From: Cryptobacterium sp. CAG:338
GTDB taxonomy: Bacteria; Actinomycetota; Coriobacteriia; Coriobacteriales; Eggerthellaceae
Assembly (NCBI GenBank): GCA_000435475.1
Contig: FR896045.1
Location: 16,681-36,804, forward strand
Reading direction: 5' to 3'
DNA length: 20,124 bases
Positions within the stretch are counted from its first letter, which is position 1, and every line of letters begins with the position of its first letter. The translations under genes and the position numbers were made by a program. Shown here in pieces: positions 15,501 through 20,124 of the stretch. The notes under the pieces were generated by a model that saw nothing but the letters and a program-made list of their open reading frames with translations, was not told the origin of the DNA and ran no database searches.

Positions 15501-16223
15501 ATGACTTCTAACAGCAATGAAAATACTCGTCGAATTTTATTAGTAGAAGACGAAAAAGCTATTCGCGATGCGGTAGCGGCATATTTGGAGCGCGAAAATT
15601 ATTGGGTCACTGCGGTTGGTGACGGACAGGACGCTCTCGAGGAGTTCTCAAAGCACCATTTTGATCTGGTTATTCTTGACCTGATGCTCCCTCGTGTTCC
15701 TGGCGAGCGAGTATGCAGGGTGATTCGCGATAATTCAAGCACGCCTATTATTATGCTTACGGCAAAAGGTGAAGTAGAAGATCGTATTATCGGCCTCGAG
15801 CTTGGTGCGGACGACTACCTTATCAAGCCCTTTAGCCCTCGCGAATTAGTTGCTCGCGTACGCGCCCTTCTTCGTCGTGTACATTCTGACGTTGAGCCTC
15901 AGCGCGAGGTTATGGACTTTGGTGAACTCACGATCGATATCTCGGGTCATAAGGTCTTGGTAAATGGCGAGGAAGTTGACCTCACTGCGAGCGAGTTTAA
16001 GTTGCTTACTACCTTATGCCGCTATCCTGGACGAGTTTATTCTCGAATGGAGCTGGTGGAAAAGGTTTTGGGATACGACTTTGAAGGATATGAACGCACC
16101 ATCGACTCACACGTAAAGAACTTGCGTGCAAAGATTGGCGACAATCCGCGTAATCCAAAGTGGCTTCATACGGTACATGGTGTAGGTTATCGTTTCGAAG
16201 ATCCTACGAAGGTAAACCAGTAA
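15501..16223 (+). CDS. OmpR/PhoB-family response regulator
   Basis: The ATG at 15501 has GGGAGG about 7 nt upstream; the TTG at 15477 would read through the tandem duplication and lacks a site. The 240-residue product has an N-terminal receiver domain with the acidic pair Glu16/Asp17, phospho-acceptor Asp60 in LVILDLMLP, Thr87 and Lys109 (YLIKPFSP). The C-terminal winged-helix DNA-binding domain (about 135-235) shows LTASEFKLLTTLCRYPGRVYSR and the closing TVHGVGYRFE, both typical of the OmpR/PhoB class. It pairs with the sensor kinase encoded 115 nt downstream. The signal and target genes cannot be read from the sequence; resemblance to MtrA/ResD-type regulators is only general, so no symbol is given. 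Confidence 0.95.
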   Translation: MTSNSNENTRRILLVEDEKAIRDAVAAYLERENYWVTAVGDGQDALEEFSKHHFDLVILDLMLPRVPGERVCRVIRDNSSTPIIMLTAKGEVEDRIIGLELGADDYLIKPFSPRELVARVRALLRRVHSDVEPQREVMDFGELTIDISGHKVLVNGEEVDLTASEFKLLTTLCRYPGRVYSRMELVEKVLGYDFEGYERTIDSHVKNLRAKIGDNPRNPKWLHTVHGVGYRFEDPTKVNQ

Positions 16224-16236
16224 GCGCACGAATCGC

Positions 16237-16280
16237 TAAATACGTTACGCTACATGATTAAAATACGGTACTCTACGACT
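16237..16280 (+). repeat. Imperfect 22-bp tandem duplication between response regulator and kinase genes
   Basis: The blocks 16237-16258 and 16259-16280 share TAAA-TACG-TAC-CTACGA-type sequence in register, clearly similar after one small alignment gap. No protein is encoded. The block might hold regulator sites or reflect slip-duplication. Confidence 0.5.
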
Positions 16281-16293
16281 AAGTAGTACACAG

Positions 16294-16319
16294 AAAGCGT
16301 CCTGCTTGCAGGGCGCTTT
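16294..16319 (+). terminator. Strong hairpin between response regulator and kinase genes (partial terminator or attenuator)
   Basis: AAAGCG-T-CCTG, loop CTTG, CAGG-G-CGCTTT forms an 11-bp stem including one T-G wobble. The tail TTTGTTG is only weakly U-rich and the kinase ribosome-binding site begins 7 nt after the stem. It may lower kinase expression relative to the regulator, either by partial termination or by occluding translation initiation. Confidence 0.5.
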
Positions 16320-16338
16320 GTTGATAAGGAGCATATCA

Positions 16339-17817
16339 GTGTTTGCTCATAAAGATACTTCTCGCACTGCTTCAGCCCAAGAACTTTCTGAGTTTCCTGG
16401 AATGGAAGAGAAAAAAGGTTTCACAATCTCTTTTACCAAGCGCGTGATGCTGGTTTCGATTGCGGTGTCGCTCATTACGATCATTTCTTCAGTGGTGGTA
16501 CTTTCAGCGGTGTGGAATCAGCATTTTCAGTCATATACCCGCGAAAACGTGCAGCGCGTAGCTGATGGCACCGCGGCTGCCATAGCGGATGGATACGAAC
16601 AATCAAATGGCGATTGGTATGGTGGCGCTTTGTCTGCTGCAACATCCGCATCGTCTCTGTACGATTCGGTCTACTTGCAGGTTCGTACAATCGATGGAAC
16701 CATCGTCTACGACGATCGTGCTAATGATGTGCTTGGATCGGTTGATGTCAAAGAAGATGGATCCAATGTTGCTTCGGCGCCCATTATGGTGGACGGAGAA
16801 AAGGTGGGCACGGTATTGGTGCGTGTTCCAGGATCGGAAACACTCCTAACCAAGTTCGACGAAGATTTTCGTGACAAGTCGTATAATGCCATGATTTTTG
16901 CGGCGGTTATCGCACTTATTATCGCCATGGTAATGGGGGCGATTTTTGCGCGTACGATCGCCGCTCCTGTCAAAAAGATTACCAATGCCGCCAAAGCGCT
17001 GAAAGAAGGCGACTATTCAGCGCGAACGGGAATGACTGGTTCTGACGAGATTGCCCGACTAGGAAATATGTTTGACCTTATGGCGGATTCTGTTGAATCA
17101 AACCGAAAGCTCGAGCGTCGCCTAGTAACAGACGTGGCTCATGAGCTTCGTACTCCGTTGATGGCGATACAGTCTACCGTTGAGGCAATGATCGATGGAG
17201 TATTTAAGCCTGATGCCGAACGGCTAGAAACACTGAATTCTGAGGTACAGCGTTTGTCGCGTTTGGTTGATGCCTTGCTCAAATTGTCGCGTTTAGAGAG
17301 TCGCACGAAACCGATTGAACAAAAAAAGGTTGATCTGACAGAGATGCTTTCATCGGTTGTGCAAACTCATCAAGCTTATATTCACGATGCTGGCTTGAAT
17401 CTTGAATTCGAGTATGATCCGCATGTTTACGTATTTGGCGATGCTGATCTGCTTCGCCAGGCAACTGCAAACTTAATTTCTAACGCGGTGCGTTATACCC
17501 CTGAAGGGGGAACGATTACCATCATGGCGCGCAAGGGTGACTTGATGGGACAAATCGTCGTTAAAGACACGGGCATTGGTCTTACCCCTGAAGAGGCAAA
17601 ACTGGTATTTCAGCGTTTCTGGCGTGCTGATTCCGGAAGAGCTCGAGCAACGGGCGGTTTGGGAATCGGTTTGTCGGTAGTAAAAGAAATTGTAGAACAG
17701 CATAATGGTTGGGTTCGTGTTGAAGGTAGACCTAATGAAGGGGCATGTTTCACGATTTATATCCCTCTTTATTCCGAAAATTCTCGCAAACGCAACCCTA
17801 AGCGTGGTTCGAAATAA
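16339..17817 (+). CDS. Membrane sensor histidine kinase with HAMP domain
   Basis: The GTG at 16339 has AAGGAG seven nt upstream (16326-16331), better than the TTG at 16306, which falls inside the preceding hairpin. The 492-residue product has TM1 (about 37-57) and an extracytoplasmic sensor of about 125 residues (YLQVRTIDGTIVYDD suggests a PAS/Cache-like fold). TM2 (about 183-205) and HAMP (about 206-257) follow. The H-box is VAHELRTPL with phospho-accepting His268, the N-box NLISNAVRYTPEGG (Asn382), G1 DTGIGL (about 410) and G2 GGLGIGLSVV (about 439). The C-terminal tail is short and basic. It phosphorylates the regulator encoded just upstream. All catalytic motifs are intact; the signal it senses is unknown. 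Confidence 0.96.
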   Translation: MFAHKDTSRTASAQELSEFPGMEEKKGFTISFTKRVMLVSIAVSLITIISSVVVLSAVWNQHFQSYTRENVQRVADGTAAAIADGYEQSNGDWYGGALSAATSASSLYDSVYLQVRTIDGTIVYDDRANDVLGSVDVKEDGSNVASAPIMVDGEKVGTVLVRVPGSETLLTKFDEDFRDKSYNAMIFAAVIALIIAMVMGAIFARTIAAPVKKITNAAKALKEGDYSARTGMTGSDEIARLGNMFDLMADSVESNRKLERRLVTDVAHELRTPLMAIQSTVEAMIDGVFKPDAERLETLNSEVQRLSRLVDALLKLSRLESRTKPIEQKKVDLTEMLSSVVQTHQAYIHDAGLNLEFEYDPHVYVFGDADLLRQATANLISNAVRYTPEGGTITIMARKGDLMGQIVVKDTGIGLTPEEAKLVFQRFWRADSGRARATGGLGIGLSVVKEIVEQHNGWVRVEGRPNEGACFTIYIPLYSENSRKRNPKRGSK

Positions 17818-18045
17818 GAATGGGCTAGTGGATTTCGCCAGTACCATAAGATAAATTCTCTTCAAATCAACTTGAACCCGAAATATGGATAAACTAACGA
17901 ATTTCGTCAGTCCCTCTCAGCCTATATTTTTTTCGATTGACTCGAAATATGAACGGACTAGTGAATTTCGCCAGCACCTTCAGTGTCATATTTGATTTTT
18001 CAGTTGACTTGAAACAAGAATGTTCATGCTTTTTCGTGCACCAGC
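17810..18045. repeat. Array of about 65-bp imperfect tandem repeats with CGAAAT-N16-ATTTCG core
   Basis: Anchors with a GAAA-type start recur at 17811, 17880, 17944 and 18011 (spacings 69, 64, 67). In the first three copies CGAAAT and ATTTCG are separated by exactly 16 nt (17810-17837, 17879-17906, 17943-17970) and followed by CCAG or TCAG. The fourth copy is degenerate. The first copy overlaps the last codons of the kinase gene. The region 17818-18101 contains no gene; the purC promoter must lie in its right part. The conserved dyad suggests protein binding sites. Confidence 0.75.
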
Positions 18046-18101
18046 TATGAATATGTTACATAATAGGAACTTGCGTATATTCACTTTAAGGAAGGACCAT
18101 C

Positions 18102-18977
18102 ATGGCTGGAATCGACATCAAGCCCGATGCACAGGGTAAGGTGCGCGATCTGTACGATCTGGGAGATAAGCTTCTCTTGGTAGCGTCCGATCGTATTTCT
18201 GCATTCGACTATATTTTGGAAGATGAAATTCCCTATAAAGGGCAGGTGCTCACGCAGCTTTCTTGCTTCTGGTTTGATTTGCTCTCTGATGTGGTAGATA
18301 ACCATCTTATTTCTGCCGATGTGGCAGATCTGCCCGAGCAGTTCAAGCCTTATGCTGATTACTTAGCAGGCCGTTTCATGTTGGTAAAGAAAGCTGACAT
18401 GTTCCCTGTGGAGTGCATTGTTCGTGGTTACCTGACTGGTTCTGGTTTGAAGGATTACCAGGCAACGGGATCGGTGTGTGGTATTAAGCTCCCTGAGGGC
18501 TTGGTGAATTCATCCAAGCTGCCTGAAGCTATCTTTACTCCTTCGACCAAAGCTGAAATTGGCGATCACGACGAAAATATTAGCTTTGCTCGTTGCGAGG
18601 AACTTATCGGCGCAGAAAATGCTGCTGCTATTCGCGATTTAACGTTGGCAGTTTACAATCGCGCTGCCGATCATGCGCGCGAGCGCGGCATTATTATTGC
18701 AGACACCAAGTTCGAATTCGGCGTTGTTGATGACAAGATCATCTTGGGCGATGAGGTGTTAACACCTGACTCTTCGCGTTTCTGGGCTGCTGATACCTAT
18801 AAGGTTGGTGAAGAACAGCCAAGCTTCGACAAGCAGTTCGTACGTAATTGGCTCAACGCTAATTGGGATCGTACGGGCAATCCACCACGTCTCCCTGAAG
18901 ATGTTATTAAGAAGACTACTGAAAAGTACATTCAGGCATACGAAAAAATTACAGGTAAGGCATTTGTCGCTCAGTAA
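18102..18977 (+). CDS. purC: Phosphoribosylaminoimidazole-succinocarboxamide synthase (SAICAR synthetase)
   Basis: PurC joins CAIR and aspartate using ATP to form SAICAR, the substrate of PurB. The product has 291 residues, the longer form common in actinobacteria and yeast rather than the roughly 240 of E. coli. Motifs in order are GKVRDLYDLGDKLLLVASDR (12-31), SAFD, FPVECIVRGYLTGSG (101-115, the family signature), FTPSTKAEIGDHDENIS, IADTKFEFGV (199-208) and EVLTPDSSRFW. AAGGAAGGA sits just upstream of the ATG. It lies apart from purB, with the minus-strand gene and the two-component genes between, so it probably has its own promoter downstream of the repeat array; TACATAAT near 18057-18064 is a possible -10 with no clear -35. 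Confidence 0.97.
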   Translation: MAGIDIKPDAQGKVRDLYDLGDKLLLVASDRISAFDYILEDEIPYKGQVLTQLSCFWFDLLSDVVDNHLISADVADLPEQFKPYADYLAGRFMLVKKADMFPVECIVRGYLTGSGLKDYQATGSVCGIKLPEGLVNSSKLPEAIFTPSTKAEIGDHDENISFARCEELIGAENAAAIRDLTLAVYNRAADHARERGIIIADTKFEFGVVDDKIILGDEVLTPDSSRFWAADTYKVGEEQPSFDKQFVRNWLNANWDRTGNPPRLPEDVIKKTTEKYIQAYEKITGKAFVAQ

Positions 18978-18986
18978 GGTAGCGTG

Positions 18987-19040
18987 TCAAGCGTGGAGCG
19001 GTGCTTCGCTTCACTTATCGGCTTGATAGCAGTTCCTGCT
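18987..19040 (+). other. Nested hairpins between purC and the small membrane-protein gene
   Basis: TCAAGC (18987-18992) pairs with GCTTGA (19021-19026), enclosing GTGGAGCG (18993-19000) with CGCTTCAC (19007-19014). A second hairpin, AGCAG-TTC-CTGCT, follows at 19028-19040. There is only a very short T tail, so termination is doubtful; it may stabilise purC mRNA or cap the downstream leader. Confidence 0.4.
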
Positions 19041-19066
19041 TTGCGACCTGGCAAGGAGTTTAAGGG

Positions 19067-19594
19067 ATGAGTCAACGAAACCCCATGAATCAGCGCTATA
19101 CCGGCGATCATAAGGGAGGATCTACACGTAAAAGCGCCGCTTCAGCAAAACCAGTTTCACGAGCAGCGTCTTCTGTTCGTTTGGAATCGGATAAGCCTCA
19201 AAAGAAGGGCTTGTTTGCGAAGCGCACCCCGGAAGAAAAGCAGGAACACAGGGCAGAACGTAAGCAGGAAGCCCATGAGAACAAGGAAGAACGCAAGACG
19301 GGTCGTGCTCGTTTGCGTGCTATTCAGCGTTACGTGCCCGATACGCCTCAATTCAAAGCTTTGAACCGTAAGCGCATTATTTATTCCGCAATCGGTTTGG
19401 GCGGCATGGTTATTGCGATTATTTTGTCGTTGATTATGCCAACGGTGCAAATTGTTCCTATCGGAATCATGATCGTTTCGTGGGTGTTCTTCTTTATCAG
19501 TGTTCGTATCGACTCCAAGCAGTTACGTCCTTTGCGTCAGGAGGCGTACGAGCGTGCGGAGCGCAAGGCAGCTAAGCAGTCTAAGAAACACTAG
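19067..19594 (+). CDS. Small basic protein with two membrane helices, function unknown
   Basis: I do not recognise the family. The 175-residue product has a long hydrophilic, strongly charged N-terminal half (about 1-100). This half is rich in Lys, Arg, Glu, Ser and Ala and includes a run of acidic/basic residues at about 52-80 likely to be helical or coiled. Two membrane helices follow (about 106-128 and 130-148, separated by a short loop) and then a basic C-terminal tail (YERAERKAAKQSKKH). Both ends would be cytoplasmic. AAGGAG at about 19052 and TAAGGG directly before the ATG support the start. Codon use resembles its neighbours, so it is a genuine gene. It lies 89 nt after purC and could be expressed with it. 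The composition suggests a nucleic-acid or membrane-surface contact, but this is only composition. Confidence 0.82.
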   Translation: MSQRNPMNQRYTGDHKGGSTRKSAASAKPVSRAASSVRLESDKPQKKGLFAKRTPEEKQEHRAERKQEAHENKEERKTGRARLRAIQRYVPDTPQFKALNRKRIIYSAIGLGGMVIAIILSLIMPTVQIVPIGIMIVSWVFFFISVRIDSKQLRPLRQEAYERAERKAAKQSKKH

Positions 19595-19753
19595 GGCTTT
19601 GGCCTCGGTTGGATCGAGTTCGATGCTGTAGGCTGTCAAGTGCGTAAGGTATTCAAACGTGTAAGGGTAGAGCGTATAAAGCTGTCTGCTTGCCAAGCGC
19701 GTAGGGCTGCCGGTATATTAGGCAGCCGCGTATAAGAAGCGTTAGGGTGTAGT

Positions 19754-19784
19754 TTGGGGTTAGCAACTAAGTTGCTAACCCCAA
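19754..19784. repeat. Perfect palindrome with 14-bp arms and 3-nt loop
   Basis: TTGGGGTTAGCAAC (19754-19767), loop TAA, GTTGCTAACCCCAA (19771-19784). Every position pairs. There is no T-run on either side, so it is not a classic intrinsic terminator, although it could stop transcription after the 19067 gene in a U-tract-independent way. It may otherwise be a protein-binding site or cruciform. Confidence 0.8.
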
Positions 19785-19909
19785 TGTGTAACACCAGGTA
19801 AAGTGTCATTTTGCAGCCTGGCGACTCAGCTTCGGTGCAGGTTGGCGATATAGTTTCGTTGCAGATCGGTAGCGTAATTTGGCAACGTGGCTTGATAGTC
19901 CAACAACTC

Positions 19910-19980
19910 GGTAGGTGCCGCAGTTCGGTAGGCGCCACGGTTTGGTATGCGCCGTAGTTCGGTATGCGCCGTAGTTCGGT
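19910..19980. repeat. 17-bp tandem repeat array, four full units
   Basis: Units begin with GGT at 19910, 19927, 19944 and 19961, with a partial fifth at 19978. The third and fourth are identical (GGTATGCGCCGTAGTTC); the first two differ at several positions. More degenerate relatives with longer spacing extend upstream to about 19815. A period of 17 is not a multiple of three, so it is not a coding repeat. Confidence 0.85.
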
Positions 19981-20124
19981 GATGTAGCTTTTTGTAGTTT
20001 ATCGATGCAGCATTGCGGGCGACGTGGTTCCTAAGCTGCAGCTAGTGATGCTCCTATCATTGCGTGTTATTGCTTCGATTACTACGGACTTGTATGTTGT
20101 CGTTTCGACCATTGCCACTTGCAT

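Larger units (their letters stand above)
19595..20124. other. 530-bp region without a convincing gene, rich in repeats and palindromes
   Basis: No ORF with a ribosome-binding site and protein-like composition is evident on either strand, and no tRNA or known structured RNA can be recognised. It contains a GGCTGCC/GGCAGCC hairpin (19705-19727), the long palindrome at 19754-19784, the 17-bp tandem array at 19910-19980, and the 10-bp palindrome AGCTGCAGCT at 20034-20043. Short GCGTA-type motifs recur irregularly at 19640-19745. Confidence 0.6.

Noticed and set aside
17810..18045. CRISPR array
   Set aside because: The period of 64-69 bp superficially fits, but the whole unit is degenerate rather than having identical repeats with unique spacers, and no cas gene is present.
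19636..19938. Minus-strand ORF of 100 codons
   Set aside because: It has no ribosome-binding site and poor composition, and it crosses the perfect palindrome and the start of the 17-bp tandem array; it is most likely non-coding.

Overview
The window is ordinary-looking chromosomal DNA of moderate G+C, dense with genes, and most of it runs on the + strand. Gene content suggests an actinobacterium, probably of the class Coriobacteriia. The clues are a fused transaldolase/glucose-6-phosphate isomerase tail, hyp genes for [NiFe]-hydrogenase maturation, paired TrkA-type proteins, a PspC-domain protein, and a long basic membrane-anchored protein with a twin-arginine-like signal. This placement is inferred from gene content, not from a search. 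I see no phage, insertion sequence, CRISPR array, tRNA or rRNA.

Layout, left to right. (1) 3-4778: the 3' end of a Tal-Pgi/Pgi gene overlaps hypF by an ATGA, followed by hypC and hypD. No hypE, hypA or hypB is present here. (2) 5014-8230: a compact membrane cluster holds a small bacterial-PH-domain protein (YdbS-like), a larger multi-PH-domain protein (YdbT-like) split by an apparent frameshift near 6630, and a hemolysin-III/PAQR-family membrane protein. (3) 8463-10391: a PspC-domain membrane protein is followed by a secreted double-psi beta-barrel protein. The latter has a near-consensus promoter, a roughly 130-nt structured leader and a strong intrinsic terminator. (4) 10599-13324: two TrkA-type NAD-binding potassium-transport regulators, then purB. 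(5) 13520-15154, minus strand: a membrane-anchored protein with an extracytoplasmic domain that may be a beta-propeller. (6) 15501-17817: an OmpR-type response regulator and its sensor kinase. (7) 18102-19594: purC and a small two-TM basic protein. (8) 19595-20124: about 530 bp without a convincing gene.

The genes cover hydrogenase cofactor assembly (HypF/C/D, the Fe(CN)2CO pathway), envelope maintenance and sensing, potassium homeostasis, and two separate purine-synthesis steps (PurB, PurC). purB and purC lie about 5 kb apart, with the minus-strand gene and the two-component system between them, so they do not form an operon here.

The least explained parts are intergenic. They include a 157-bp nested inverted-repeat element after purB and a four-copy array of about 65-bp repeats between the kinase gene and purC; three of those copies carry CGAAAT-N16-ATTTCG. 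There is also a 17-bp tandem array and a perfect 14-bp-arm palindrome in the 3' region, and short tandem duplications directly upstream of the response regulator and the kinase. These are the best candidates for undescribed biology. No complete new protein system is evident.
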